Assembly: GCF_002176815.1 (NCBI RefSeq)
Contig: NZ_CP021648.1
Location: 248,001-312,000, forward strand
DNA length: 64,000 nucleotides
Source of the DNA: Acidovorax sp. T1
GTDB lineage: Bacteria; Pseudomonadota; Gammaproteobacteria; Burkholderiales; Burkholderiaceae_C
Direction of reading: 5' to 3'
A program made the translations under genes and the position numbers. Numbering within the stretch: position 1 is the stretch's first letter; the number at the start of each line of letters is the position of its first letter. Shown piece by piece: positions 30,939 through 39,935 of this stretch. The notes under the pieces are model-generated. The model made no database searches. It was not told the origin of the DNA and saw only the letters and a program-made list of their open reading frames with translations.

Positions 30939-32333
30939 TCAAACGCTTTCTGGATAAGAACTGGCAGCTACTGAATCAGGAGCATTTGCGCTGCCCGCCA
31001 GTCCGCGCACGTCGATCTGCCCGGTGACGGCGGCGGAGATCAGGGCGGTGCGGCGTTCTTGCAGGAGGGTGATGGCGGTGCGGGCTTCGGTCATCAGGGT
31101 GTGGAGCTTGGCAGTTTCTCGGTCGAGGAAAGAAGCAATAGAGGTTTGCTCTTCCAGCGGAGGAACAGGCGTAGAAAGATCGCCGATAACTCCCATTCCA
31201 ATGTTTTGTTGTGTGCCAAAGCTCCAGTTCAGGGTCACGGCCTCTTGGAAGTGGCGCGAGCGCATGTAGTGAAGTAAATACTTCGGAAACATCTTGTCGC
31301 CACAACGCAGGGCAGCCAGTGGTGACCAGATATTGAATTCCTGATCGGTTTCCACGATAGCTGTCACCCCCGTTGTTGCACCCGACTTCACCATGTACAC
31401 ATCACCGCGGCGCGGGAGGTACTTTTGTGAGTAGCGTTGATGGTCTTCCGGTGAAATATGCCCACGTATTTTTTCAAAATTGATGAACCCTTGCGAAACG
31501 GCTTCCGCCGAGACGAAAGGAACACCTTCATCGAAAAACTGAGGCGTTTCATGCGGCCCGTCGGTGATGGGCGTTGACACAATATTCTTTAACGCACATA
31601 CCTCCCAATGCCCCGGCACCTCCCCCAGCCACTCCACGCCCGAATCCTTCATCGGCACATTCGGGTTCAGCCCCTTTGTCACGGCGTGGGAGATGACGGC
31701 CTGGCGCTTTTCCTGCAGCAGGGCGATCAGCTTTTCCTGCTCGGCCACCAGCGCGTCGATCTTGGCGGTTTCGTGGTCGAGGAAGGTGGCGATGGCGGTT
31801 TGTTCACACAGCGGCGGAAATGCGACTGCAAAATCCCGGACGAAGTCATCTGGAACTCGTTTTTGCCCACCCGCGCCATACATGGACGCCTCGCCCAGTT
31901 GACGGAACGGGTGCGACGTGAAAAGGAGATGCAGGTATTCGCTGGTTGCCTTTCCCTCAGATGGGCGTGCCACGATTAACTCGGTAGTGCCGAAGCCGTG
32001 TCCGTTGTGAAGGCCCCGCATCACGGAGCCTTTGCCGTTCTCGTAACAGGGCGTGATCTTGGCAATCGTCACGTCCCCCTCTCGAAAGTACGTGTAGCCG
32101 GATTCCACTTCACCGATCGGCCGCGTGCGGTCGAGATTCAGGGTGCCATCGTCGCCAACTGCTTCCATCGGCAAAAATGAAACCTCGGTGTCGCGTGGCA
32201 GATGGGCTACTTCTGATTTGGATGGATTCAGCGTTGCCACGTGGCGCAACCGCTTGAGGTTCCAATGTGTGGGCACCTCCCCCAGCCACGCCACCCCACT
32301 GTCCTTGTACTCCGGGTATCTCGGAAAACTCAT
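30939..32333 (-). CDS. hsdS: Type I restriction-modification specificity subunit S
   Basis: A 464-residue protein with two target-recognition domains. Each begins with a KDSGVAWLGEVPTHW / KDSGVEWLGEVPGHW repeat and ends in a conserved coiled-coil segment (LCEQTAIATFLDHETAKIDALVAEQEKLIALLQEKRQAVI and LEEQTSIASFLDRETAKLHTLMTEARTAITLLQERRTALI). It sets the DNA sequence recognised by HsdM and HsdR. It overlaps the yhcG-like gene by ATGA. Confidence 0.94.
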   Translation of the reverse strand: MSFPRYPEYKDSGVAWLGEVPTHWNLKRLRHVATLNPSKSEVAHLPRDTEVSFLPMEAVGDDGTLNLDRTRPIGEVESGYTYFREGDVTIAKITPCYENGKGSVMRGLHNGHGFGTTELIVARPSEGKATSEYLHLLFTSHPFRQLGEASMYGAGGQKRVPDDFVRDFAVAFPPLCEQTAIATFLDHETAKIDALVAEQEKLIALLQEKRQAVISHAVTKGLNPNVPMKDSGVEWLGEVPGHWEVCALKNIVSTPITDGPHETPQFFDEGVPFVSAEAVSQGFINFEKIRGHISPEDHQRYSQKYLPRRGDVYMVKSGATTGVTAIVETDQEFNIWSPLAALRCGDKMFPKYLLHYMRSRHFQEAVTLNWSFGTQQNIGMGVIGDLSTPVPPLEEQTSIASFLDRETAKLHTLMTEARTAITLLQERRTALISAAVTGQIDVRGLAGSANAPDSVAASSYPESV

Positions 32334-33349
32334 GCTGTGCCTCCTGCATTGGCCATGTTCAGTTGGTAGAACTCATGCAGCTTGGCCTGCAGCAAGGCTT
32401 TGTTGGGCAGTTGCGTCTGGTATTCGGCAATCAGGGCGGGCGATGCGCTGCGGCTGAGAGCGTATTCGACCACCTCGTCGTCCTTGCTGGCACACAGCAG
32501 CACGCCGATGGCCGGGTTCTCATGCGGTTTGCGCACGTCGCGGTCCAGCGCCTCCAGGTAGAACGAGAGCTTGCCCAGGTATTCGGGCTCAAAACGCCCG
32601 ACCTTCAGCTCGATAGCGACCAGGCAGTTCAGGCCCCGGTGAAAAAACAGCAGATCCAGCGCAAAGTCGCGCTGGCCCACCTGCAGCGCAACTTCCGAGC
32701 CCACAAAACAGAAGTCGCGCCCCAGTTCGGTCAGAAAGGTCTTGAGCTGGTTCAGCAGGCCCTGGTGCAAGTCCGCTTCGCTGTGGCCTTCGGGCAGGGA
32801 CAGAAACTCGACCATGTAGGCGTCCCGAAACACCTGCGCCGCGCCCGGGTGGGTTTGTGCCACCAGCGGTGACACTTTGGCCGGTTGCAGCACGGCACGC
32901 TCGAACAAGGCCAGCCGGAACTGGCGCTCCAGCTCCCGTTTGCTCCAGCGCTCCTGTATGGCCATGCGCAGGTAGAACTCGCGTTCCTGCGCGCTTTTGC
33001 CCTGGCTCAGGATGATGAGGTTGTGCGTCCAGGGCAGTTGTCTCACCAGTGGTGAGACTTTCTCGTCCCCCTGGTAGGCCTCGTAAAACTGGCGCATCCG
33101 AAACAGGTTGGGTCGTGTAAAGCCGCGCAGGCCTGGCTGCGCCTGGGCAATGTGGGCAGCCAGTTGCGTGACCACGCCGTCGCCCCATTCGGCAGCGGCA
33201 ATCTTGCGGCTGATGATGGCGCCCACCTGCCAATACAGGTCGATCAAGGTGGTGTTGACCGCCTGTAGCGCACGCTGGCGGCTCGTGGCAATGAGTTCGG
33301 TGACTTGCGCAAAGGTGCTGTCTTGCGTGGGTGTGACAGGGGCATTCAT
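32330..33349 (-). CDS. YhcG/DUF1016 family PDDEXK nuclease
   Basis: A 339-residue protein. The N-terminal DUF1016 winged-helix part ([49 protein letters not shown]) is followed by a PDDEXK nuclease domain: [39 protein letters not shown], with Asp and ELK as likely metal ligands. It sits between hsdM and hsdS with ATGA overlaps on both sides, so it is made with the restriction system. YhcG proteins occur often in type I loci; the specific role is unclear. Confidence 0.9.
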   Translation of the reverse strand: MNAPVTPTQDSTFAQVTELIATSRQRALQAVNTTLIDLYWQVGAIISRKIAAAEWGDGVVTQLAAHIAQAQPGLRGFTRPNLFRMRQFYEAYQGDEKVSPLVRQLPWTHNLIILSQGKSAQEREFYLRMAIQERWSKRELERQFRLALFERAVLQPAKVSPLVAQTHPGAAQVFRDAYMVEFLSLPEGHSEADLHQGLLNQLKTFLTELGRDFCFVGSEVALQVGQRDFALDLLFFHRGLNCLVAIELKVGRFEPEYLGKLSFYLEALDRDVRKPHENPAIGVLLCASKDDEVVEYALSRSASPALIAEYQTQLPNKALLQAKLHEFYQLNMANAGGTA

Positions 33350-35091
33350 GCCGACAGCCCCTTGATCATGTCCAGAATGCGGTCGGTGGTCAGCTTGAGC
33401 TCAGCGTCGATCTCGGCCAGCGGGCGCGGGGGCTTGAAGACGTAGAAGTGCCGGTTGAACGGGATTTCGTAGCCCACCTTGGTTTTTTCGGGGTCGATCC
33501 AGGCGTCGGGCGCGTGGGGCAGCACCTCGCGCTTGAAATACTCGCCCACGTCTTCGGTGTAGGGCACGTTTTCGGTGTCGCGTAGCTGCGCGTCGGGCTG
33601 GGGCTTGCCCTTTTGCTTGCCCTTGGTGCCCAGCACCACGTTGCCCGCTTCGTCGCGCAGCGGGCGCTCGACGGTGATGGCGTGGTAGCCAAAGGCTTCG
33701 TTGTCGAAGATGCGGCTGATGGGGGTGCCGTTGTCATCCTGGGCCTCGGCGAAGTCGCCAAACAGGCGGGTGATGCGCTCAATGTGCGCGTCGCTCAGTT
33801 CTTTGCGCTTGGAGCCCAGGCTTTTGCGCATCTTCTGCCACATGCCGCTGGCATCAATCAGCTGTACCTTGCCCTTGCGCGCTGCGGGCTTGCGGTTGCT
33901 GATGATCCAGACGTAGGTGCTGATGCCGGTGTTGTAGAACATGTCGGTGGGCAGGCCCACGATGGCTTCGCACAGGTCGTTCTCCAGCACGTAGCGGCGA
34001 ATTTCGGATTCGCCCGAACCCGCGCCGCCGGTGAAAAGGGGTGAGCCGTTGAGCACGATGCCGAAGCGGCTGCCGCCTTCTGATGTGGGGCGCATTTTGC
34101 TGAGCAGGTGCAGCAAAAACAGCATGGAGCCATCCGACACGCGGGGCAGGCCGGGGCCAAAGCGGCCGTTGTAGCCCTGTTGTTCGTGCTCTTTGCGCAC
34201 TTCTTTCTCGACCTTTTTCCACTCCACGCCAAACGGTGGGTTGGACAGCATGTAGTCAAATTTCTTGTGCCCGTGGCCGTCGTCACTGAGGGTGTTGCCA
34301 AAGGCAATGTTGCCCACGTCCTGGCCCTTGATGAGCATGTCGGCCTTGCAGATGGCGTACGACTCGGGGTTGAGCTCCTGGCCAAAGACGGTGAGGCGCG
34401 CCTGGGGGTTGTGCTCGGCCAGGTATTCACCCGCCACGCTGAGCATGCCGCCCGTGCCCGCTGTGGGGTCGTAAATGGTGCGCACCACGCCGGGTTTGCT
34501 GAGGATGGCGTCGTCTTCAATGAAGATGAGGTTGACCATGAGCCGGATGACCTCACGCGGGGTGAAGTGCTCCCCGGCGGTCTCGTTGCTGATTTCGGCG
34601 AACTTGCGGATCAGCTCCTCAAACACCAGGCCCATTTGCATGTTGCTGACCACCTCGGGGTGCAGGTCGATCTGGGCGAACTTTTCGGCCACCTGGTACA
34701 GCAGCCCGGCCTTGGCCAGGCGCTCGACCTGGGTGTGGAATTCAAAGCGCTCGAACACATCGCGCACGGCGGGCGAGAACGCCTGCACGTAGCTGAACAG
34801 GTTTTGCGCGATGTGATCCGGGTCGCCTAGCAGCTTTTTGAGGTCGAGCGTGGAGGTGTTGTAGAAGCTCTGGCCCGCCTTGCGCAGCAGGAAGGGCTCG
34901 GGGTTGACGCCCAGCTTTTCTTTGTCGGCCAGCTCGGCCAGCACGGCGGGCTTGGTGGCCTCCAGCACGCAGTCCAGGCGGCGCAGCACGGTGAAGGGCA
35001 GGATGACCTTGCCGTAGTCGGATTGCTTGTAATCACCGCGCAGCAGGTCGGCGACGGACCAGATGAAGGCGGAGAGGGTTTGTTGGTTCAT
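33346..35091 (-). CDS. hsdM: Type I restriction-modification methyltransferase subunit M
   Basis: A 581-residue N6-adenine methyltransferase. The N-terminal helical domain ([28 protein letters not shown]) precedes the catalytic domain. That domain has the AdoMet motif [18 protein letters not shown] and the catalytic NPPFGVEW. The C-terminal part contains [21 protein letters not shown], linking to HsdS. First structural gene of the operon, 62 bp after the XRE regulator. Confidence 0.95.
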   Translation of the reverse strand: MNQQTLSAFIWSVADLLRGDYKQSDYGKVILPFTVLRRLDCVLEATKPAVLAELADKEKLGVNPEPFLLRKAGQSFYNTSTLDLKKLLGDPDHIAQNLFSYVQAFSPAVRDVFERFEFHTQVERLAKAGLLYQVAEKFAQIDLHPEVVSNMQMGLVFEELIRKFAEISNETAGEHFTPREVIRLMVNLIFIEDDAILSKPGVVRTIYDPTAGTGGMLSVAGEYLAEHNPQARLTVFGQELNPESYAICKADMLIKGQDVGNIAFGNTLSDDGHGHKKFDYMLSNPPFGVEWKKVEKEVRKEHEQQGYNGRFGPGLPRVSDGSMLFLLHLLSKMRPTSEGGSRFGIVLNGSPLFTGGAGSGESEIRRYVLENDLCEAIVGLPTDMFYNTGISTYVWIISNRKPAARKGKVQLIDASGMWQKMRKSLGSKRKELSDAHIERITRLFGDFAEAQDDNGTPISRIFDNEAFGYHAITVERPLRDEAGNVVLGTKGKQKGKPQPDAQLRDTENVPYTEDVGEYFKREVLPHAPDAWIDPEKTKVGYEIPFNRHFYVFKPPRPLAEIDAELKLTTDRILDMIKGLSA

Positions 35092-35153
35092 TGATGGTGG
35101 TTATACGCCGATCTCTGAGGCAACTTCGTGTTGTTCCGCAGGGGGACGGGTGC

Positions 35154-35375
35154 TCATTCTTGGACCGACGTACGGTCTGGGACGTATTCGAACAACTCAC
35201 CTACCGGAACGCTGAAATAGCCGCACAAGGTGTTGATCGCATCCAGATCAACACGTGTGGCTGTCTCCTGGTAGAGCAGCGTGATCGTGTTCCTATGGAG
35301 ACCAGTGTCCCGCGCAAGGTCGCTGATCTTGAGCTTTCGTTCTCCCATAAGCTTGGACAGGTGGCACTTGATCAA
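35154..35375 (-). CDS. XRE-family transcriptional regulator
   Basis: A 73-residue helix-turn-helix protein: IKCHLSKLMGERKLKISDLARDTGLHRNTITLLY, then RVDLDAINTLCGYFSVPVGELFEYVPD. I place the start at a TTG at 35375 because GGAGA lies 5 bp upstream and the protein then matches this short Cro/CI-like family; a longer frame adds a tail without support. It lies just upstream of hsdM in the same direction and divergent from the excisionase/integrase genes, so it may control both. Confidence 0.82.
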   Translation of the reverse strand: MIKCHLSKLMGERKLKISDLARDTGLHRNTITLLYQETATRVDLDAINTLCGYFSVPVGELFEYVPDRTSVQE

Positions 35376-35403
35376 GACATTCTCCGTGTAGAAATATCGC
35401 CCA

Positions 35404-35454
35404 GAATGGCAAAAAAGCATTGACAAGGGTTATTTCGCGCTCATAATGCCATTC
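35404..35454. promoter_or_regulatory. Inverted repeat framing the xis-int promoter
   Basis: GAATGGCA at 35404-35411 and its exact complement TGCCATTC at 35447-35454 enclose the promoter below. A related direct repeat, ATGGCAAAAAA then ATGACAAAAAAA, lies at about 35407 and 35458. This is a plausible operator for the adjacent XRE regulator. Confidence 0.55.
35420..35447 (+). promoter_or_regulatory. Near-consensus sigma-70 promoter of the excisionase/integrase genes
   Basis: TTGACA at 35420-35425, 16-bp spacer, CATAAT at 35442-35447. It points toward the gene at 35524, which has AAGGAG upstream of its ATG. It is the best promoter match in the window. Confidence 0.75.
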
Positions 35455-35523
35455 AGGATGACAAAAAAACGCAGTGCGCGACTTTTTTGGATCCTGATTG
35501 TCCACCATCGCAAGGAGAGAGAA

Positions 35524-35763
35524 ATGACATCGTGTACCTATCTGACTACTGACGAGTTGTCTGACCGCATCAAGTACGACGCCAGGACCATCCGGGACAG
35601 GCTCAAGGACAGCGTCCTACTTGAGGGTCGGCATTACATCCGCCCGTTCGGTGGACGCAAAACTCTCTATATCTGGGAGCACATCGAAACAGACATGACT
35701 CAGTATTCGGCCGTATGTGCAGAGGGCATACCGCTGGCTAATGGAGGTGTGATTCATGGGTAG
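35524..35763 (+). CDS. Excisionase-like DNA-binding protein
   Basis: A 79-residue protein: CTYLTTDELSDRIKYDARTIRDRLKDSVLLEGRHYIRPFGGRKTLYIWEHIETDM. This is an AlpA/excisionase-type winged helix-turn-helix pattern in which the helix pair is followed by a GRHY...W wing. AAGGAGAGAG lies 5-8 bp before the ATG. It overlaps the integrase gene by 8 bp. It probably directs excision with the integrase. Confidence 0.8.
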   Translation: MTSCTYLTTDELSDRIKYDARTIRDRLKDSVLLEGRHYIRPFGGRKTLYIWEHIETDMTQYSAVCAEGIPLANGGVIHG

Positions 35764-37027
35764 TATCCGCCGCCTGGAAAGTAAAGGGACGCTGTTCCTG
35801 GACTTCCGATATGCGGGGCAGCGGCTGCGGGAATACACCACGTTGACCGACACCTCCGCCAACCGCAAGCGCTTGCAAAAGGTCCTGGAGCGCATCGAAG
35901 CAGAAATCGCCCTGGGCGCCTTCGACTACCAAAAAACCTTCGGAAAGCCTCTACCTGTCGCGGAGATCGAACCCCCGCAGGAGCCCATGCTTGCCGGGCC
36001 CGCACCAGGCGCATTGAAGCAGCCCCCCAGCACAACCCCGCTGTTTCGCGACTTCGCCGAGGTGTGGTTCGCAGAGGCCGAGGTGACATGGCGGCGTAGC
36101 TACAGCATCACGCAACGCGGTGCACTGGACAAATACCTGATCCCCTTTTTTGGGGACAAGGAGGTCGGCCAGATCACCAAGGCAGACGTACTGGCATTTC
36201 GGGCTTCACTCGCCAAAGTTCCCGCCCGAAAGTCCAGCAACACCTTATCCAACCGACGCATCAACTCCATCATGAAGCCTTTGCGACAGATCCTCAACGA
36301 AGCGGCCGACCGATTCGAGTTTACGTCCGCCTTCCGCAATATCAAACCCTTGAAGATGAAGCGCAGCGACGTCATGCCCTTCACGCTGGAGGACGTGCAG
36401 CGCATCCTGTCCACCGCGAGGGCGGACTATCGCAACTACTTCACCGTGCGCTTTTTCACAGGCATGCGAACCGGGGAGGCGCATGGCCTCAAATGGAAGT
36501 ACATCGATTTCGAGCGTCGGCTCATCCTGGTGCGTGAGTCGATCGTCCTCAACGAGGAAGACGAGCTCAAGACGGATGGCAGCATGCGCGACATCCAGAT
36601 GAACGAGATGGTGTTCGATGCCCTGCAGGCGCAGTTCAAGACTCGGCACCCTGACTCGGAGTATGTATTCAGCTTGCGCAGTGGCAAGCCCATTGATAAC
36701 CAGAACTTCCTCAACCGGGTCTGGGCGCCGCTGCTACGTCACCTGGGGTTGGAGCACCGCAGGGCCTACCAGATGCGGCATACGGCGGCAACGCTGTGGC
36801 TTGCTGCCGGGGAAGCGCCGGAATGGATTGCGCGACAGTTGGGTCACACCAGCACCGAAATGCTGTTCCGTGTCTACAGCCGGTATGTGCCCAACCTGAC
36901 GCGCCGGGACGGCTCTGCCATGGAGCGCTTGCTCAAGCAGCACATCTCGTTAGCGCCCGTCACGGGGAACGTGACCCCCGTGATCCTGGCGCTTGAGGCT
37001 TCACCGGCAGTGGCAACCACTACCTAA
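35756..37027 (+). CDS. Tyrosine-type site-specific integrase
   Basis: A 423-residue recombinase. An N-terminal Arm-type DNA-binding strand region (GSIRRLESKGTLFLDFRYAGQRLREYTTL) leads to a SAM-like core-binding domain (LFRDFAEVWFAEAEVTWRRSYS). The catalytic domain has Arg in TGMRTGEAHGLKW, box II YQMRHTAATLWLA, LGHTSTEMLF and the nucleophile Tyr in VYSRYVPN. The YQxRHT form of box II is usual for phage-type integrases. It probably moved the defence region, though no att repeats were found. Confidence 0.93.
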   Translation: MGSIRRLESKGTLFLDFRYAGQRLREYTTLTDTSANRKRLQKVLERIEAEIALGAFDYQKTFGKPLPVAEIEPPQEPMLAGPAPGALKQPPSTTPLFRDFAEVWFAEAEVTWRRSYSITQRGALDKYLIPFFGDKEVGQITKADVLAFRASLAKVPARKSSNTLSNRRINSIMKPLRQILNEAADRFEFTSAFRNIKPLKMKRSDVMPFTLEDVQRILSTARADYRNYFTVRFFTGMRTGEAHGLKWKYIDFERRLILVRESIVLNEEDELKTDGSMRDIQMNEMVFDALQAQFKTRHPDSEYVFSLRSGKPIDNQNFLNRVWAPLLRHLGLEHRRAYQMRHTAATLWLAAGEAPEWIARQLGHTSTEMLFRVYSRYVPNLTRRDGSAMERLLKQHISLAPVTGNVTPVILALEASPAVATTT

Positions 37028-37149
37028 CCACATCGCTTTTTTGAACCTACGCCAAGTGCCCGACGCGCAGGGCAGGGCGGAGCCTTGCCTGCGCCCACCC
37101 TGTAAGCCCGATTGGCCGAATCTGCACTTCGAGTGCCAAGGAGTTTCAT

Positions 37150-37767
37150 ATGACCGCATCACTTCACTTGCATCGAAACCGTAACCGCATCTCCCTCCGC
37201 ACGCTCATGTCGGAGCGCGTGCAGCAACATGACTGTGACGTGATCACGCAATATCGCGACGAGATCTACGCTCGTATGCCCGATGCTGCACAGGGCGCGC
37301 TGAACGCATTCATTCGCAATCTTTTTGGCGATGATGGCCTGGTGCGTGCCTATCTTCATCCCGTGGCAACTCCTGCGGGAGAGCCGGCGACCATGCCTCT
37401 GGACCTTTGCGAACGCGCCGCAAACCAAGCGAGCCGTTACCCGAGACTGTTGCACCGCCACGAAAGAGAGTTGGCAGCAGTCGCCGCCTTTGTGCAATCC
37501 TGTGGCTACTATTGGTGTGCCTACCAACAAGTCCTGGGGCGGCCTGCTGCCCAGAATGCCGAAACCATGCGCTTCTATCGCAGCCGCATAGCCTCGGCAC
37601 ACAAAGCGTTACTGGAAGAGCCCCTCAGGCAACTGCGACGCTGCCACGCGGATCTGGGATACACACTTGCTCAAGTGCTGGGGATGGAACATGACGACAC
37701 GGCTGACCCGCAGCAGGTAGCGCGTATACAGGCTGCGCTTGGCAGTGTGATGATGCAGATGCCTTAG
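37150..37767 (+). CDS. Hypothetical protein of the integrative element
   Basis: A 205-residue helical protein (SLRTLMSERVQQHDCDVITQYRDEIYARMPDAAQGALNAFIRNLFGDDGLVRAYLHP) with a Cys/aromatic patch VQSCGYYWCAYQQVLG. It has no signal or membrane segment. CAAGGAG precedes the ATG by 7 bp. It follows the integrase in the same direction and heads a row of four small genes. I do not recognise the family. Confidence 0.65.
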   Translation: MTASLHLHRNRNRISLRTLMSERVQQHDCDVITQYRDEIYARMPDAAQGALNAFIRNLFGDDGLVRAYLHPVATPAGEPATMPLDLCERAANQASRYPRLLHRHERELAAVAAFVQSCGYYWCAYQQVLGRPAAQNAETMRFYRSRIASAHKALLEEPLRQLRRCHADLGYTLAQVLGMEHDDTADPQQVARIQAALGSVMMQMP

Positions 37768-37788
37768 CTATCAATCAAGGTGCACAAA

Positions 37789-38043
37789 ATGAGAGTTCAT
37801 GAATTGATGTCGACACCGTTCGTCGCGGAACTCATTTGCGACCGCTGTGGAACGCAGGCGCGACACGATGAGGGCGATGGCCTGAACAACTTCCTGCAGC
37901 TGGGGTTCGACGCGGGCTGGGGATCGCCCCTGGGCGATGGAACGCGGGTGGATATCGATCTTTGCCACAGTTGTTTGAAGGAAACACTGGGTCCCTGGCT
38001 GCGCCTGTCGACGTCTGCCTGGGCCTTAGCACCCAAGGGTTGA
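37789..38043 (+). CDS. Small zinc-ribbon-like protein
   Basis: An 84-residue protein with two CxxC pairs, ELICDRCGTQA and IDLCHSCLKETLGPWLR, placed as in a zinc ribbon. Between them is LQLGFDAGWGSPLGDGTRVDID. I chose ATG 37789 with AAGG 8 bp upstream; a GTG at 37780 is in frame. Likely binds nucleic acid or protein; the exact role is unknown. Confidence 0.7.
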   Translation: MRVHELMSTPFVAELICDRCGTQARHDEGDGLNNFLQLGFDAGWGSPLGDGTRVDIDLCHSCLKETLGPWLRLSTSAWALAPKG

Positions 38044-38056
38044 CCAAGGAATCCAC

Positions 38057-38731
38057 ATGAGAAATCCGCATTATGAGTATTTGGGTAGGCGCATGCGTGA
38101 GTATCACCGCATGCAACAGTGGCGTCTTTCAGATGGCGGTCTGTTCATCCCGCACGCCTACTGGAACATGGGGCCTGAAAGTCTGTCGTATTGGGATGAC
38201 GTGGGTTTCATCCTCAACGGGCGGCGCATCATCGTCTGGTGGCATCACCCTCGACACATCTATGGGGAGGCTATTTCTTCCATGGCTTGGGACGAGGCGG
38301 GTGACGGCCCACGGGATGACTGGCTCTTTGAGGGCGGGACCAAAGGCTACAAGATGGTTGGCAAGTCGAGCAAGCGGAAAAAACTGAGCAGCTTCACCAG
38401 CCGCGCACCTTCCGAGGCCCAGACACAGCACTACGCAAAGCTTCAGAAAATTGAAGAACGGCTGACCCGGGATGGGATTGACTTGGAGGTTCGGCCCTCA
38501 TGGAAATGGGAGCGTCTCAGTTGGGCGATGGGTGTCAGCCTTGTGGCACCGTTTGAAGTAAGAAATGAAAAGGAGCTGGCAGAAGTGGCGCACTTGGCCC
38601 GAGAACTCATCTTGCAGAAAACCACCTTGACCCAAGAGTTTCCGGACTTTGTATACGACAAAGCAAGCTGGCTGCGCGAGCGGGCCGTACTGGCTCCCGC
38701 CCACCACACTGCCCCTGAAGTGAAGGCCTGA
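38057..38731 (+). CDS. Hypothetical protein of the integrative element
   Basis: A 224-residue protein beginning MRNPHYEYLGRRMREYHRMQQWRLSDGGLFIPHAYW. The middle part WDDVGFILNGRRIIVWWHHPRHIYGEAISSMAWDEAG is rich in Trp and His, followed by a basic linker and a helical C-terminus. No family recognised and no membrane segment. It follows the zinc-ribbon gene by 13 bp, so the two are probably co-transcribed. Confidence 0.65.
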   Translation: MRNPHYEYLGRRMREYHRMQQWRLSDGGLFIPHAYWNMGPESLSYWDDVGFILNGRRIIVWWHHPRHIYGEAISSMAWDEAGDGPRDDWLFEGGTKGYKMVGKSSKRKKLSSFTSRAPSEAQTQHYAKLQKIEERLTRDGIDLEVRPSWKWERLSWAMGVSLVAPFEVRNEKELAEVAHLARELILQKTTLTQEFPDFVYDKASWLRERAVLAPAHHTAPEVKA

Positions 38732-38792
38732 AGAGGCTTGAATGGACAGGGCAGTACCGGCTGTATGGCGAAGTAGTACGCAAGGAATTGAT

Positions 38793-39164
38793 ATGACGAT
38801 TGACCGTGCCAGCTATCCAGGCGTGCCGGATGATTTCCCGGTGACTGCGGTTCCCTCTGCCATTGGAGGCGCCCAGCCGAAGATGAGCCTCGTTGAGGAA
38901 GATGGAAAGTTCTATGCGCCAGGTACTTCGCCCTCAGAAGTCGTGGCAGCCTTTCAGATGTGTGACGACCTGGTCTCGCAGATGGTTCCGTACTGCCAGC
39001 GAAAGCTGCCCACCTTTGAAGGGGGCCAGGAAGCGACGGTGAAGACTGCGTTAAAAGGTCTTCTGGCCAAGCGATGGTGCACAGATGCGCAGTGCGTATG
39101 GATCATGCGCAGGGTTGCGCGAGAGCTGCAGTGGCCAGTGGACGAAAGCGCTTTGGGCGTCTGA
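38793..39164 (+). CDS. Hypothetical protein with a HipA-like GAQPK motif
   Basis: A 123-residue protein starting MTIDRASYPGVPDDFPVTAVPSAIGGAQPKMSLVEEDGKFY. The GGAQPKMS segment followed by a short strand resembles the GxQPKxS loop at the start of the HipA kinase core. No kinase catalytic loop follows; the rest is a helical domain (TVKTALKGLLAKRWCTDAQCVWIMRRVARELQWP). AAGGA lies 8 bp before the chosen ATG. The function is unknown; the HipA resemblance is only local. Confidence 0.62.
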   Translation: MTIDRASYPGVPDDFPVTAVPSAIGGAQPKMSLVEEDGKFYAPGTSPSEVVAAFQMCDDLVSQMVPYCQRKLPTFEGGQEATVKTALKGLLAKRWCTDAQCVWIMRRVARELQWPVDESALGV

Positions 39165-39546
39165 ACGCTTTGGCTCGTTACCCCGGCGCTGTTGATCGAA
39201 GACCATGTGTTGACGCAAGGTGCGCTTCGCGCTGGCACGCTCATGGGATTTACCGACGAAGTGCTCTCCAATGCCATTGGACTGTAGCTCAAGACGATTT
39301 TAAGGTTGGACGCAAGACTGCAGGATCTTTGTGCGGGCACTGCAAGTGGGCTCACTTGAAGTCGGCTGTGCAGCGGAGGACTAAACCGCTCGCGCGGTAG
39401 ACCGCCGCGAAGGCCCTGACGCAAAGTACACATCGCGCCCCTGTCTATGTTGGCGAGTGAGGCAACCCATGCTGGTGCGCAGGCGTTGATCGGTATCGCA
39501 TGAGATCTGCTTGGCAGTTCTCTACAAGATGAAAGGAATATGCGCC
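39165..39546. other. Apparently non-coding segment within the cargo region
   Basis: About 380 bp with only short shadow frames, and lower GC than the core genome. A stretch near 39327-39350 encodes FVRALQVGS-type fragments without context. I see no RNA gene, repeat or terminator that I can support. Confidence 0.4.
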
Positions 39547-39888
39547 ATGGTGGGCTTAATTACCCTATGCCTTATCGGCGGCGTGATTACCTGGTTCGGC
39601 ATATATGTGGCCACGAGCCAAACGCAACCTTCTGGCCCCTGCGCCGCCAACTACACGTTGGAGTGCATGCGTGACAACGACGGACGGTTTCTGGCCGAGG
39701 TTGTCCCGGAGCTGCCGGGAGCACGTGCCTTGGGAGCCACGGCTGAAGATGCCATGGCGAAGGCCCAGGCCGTAGCGTTGCGCGTTCTGGCTGAGCGGTT
39801 GGAGCAAGGCGAGGTCACGCCGCGCGCCATCCGCATCGAACTCCGCGTACCCGCAATGACGGTGGATGCCCCTGCCACCCCAACGTAA
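39547..39888 (+). CDS. HicB-like domain protein with N-terminal membrane helix
   Basis: A 113-residue protein. The first 25 residues form a hydrophobic helix (LITLCLIGGVITWFGIYVA). After SQTQPSGPCA comes a HicB-type domain: YTLECMRDNDGRFLAEVVPELPGARALGATAEDAMAKAQAVALRVLAERLEQGE. HicB antitoxins have this partial RNase H fold but are normally cytoplasmic and paired with HicA. No hicA is adjacent. The ATG at 39547 has AAAGGA 9 bp upstream; earlier in-frame starts keep the helix. Confidence 0.65.
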   Translation: MVGLITLCLIGGVITWFGIYVATSQTQPSGPCAANYTLECMRDNDGRFLAEVVPELPGARALGATAEDAMAKAQAVALRVLAERLEQGEVTPRAIRIELRVPAMTVDAPATPT

Positions 39889-39935
39889 ACATTACCCGAA
39901 GGCAAAGGCACAGATTCGAGCGCTCCTCATGTATG

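Noticed and set aside
35446..35523. Longer form of the excisionase-like gene starting at 35446
   Set aside because: It would start inside the promoter -10 region and lacks a ribosome site, while ATG 35524 has AAGGAG just upstream.
39327..39410. Possible small structured RNA in the gap at 39.2-39.5 kb
   Set aside because: Short complementary patches (GCGCGG / CCGCGC) exist, but there is no extended conserved-looking fold or promoter/terminator pair.
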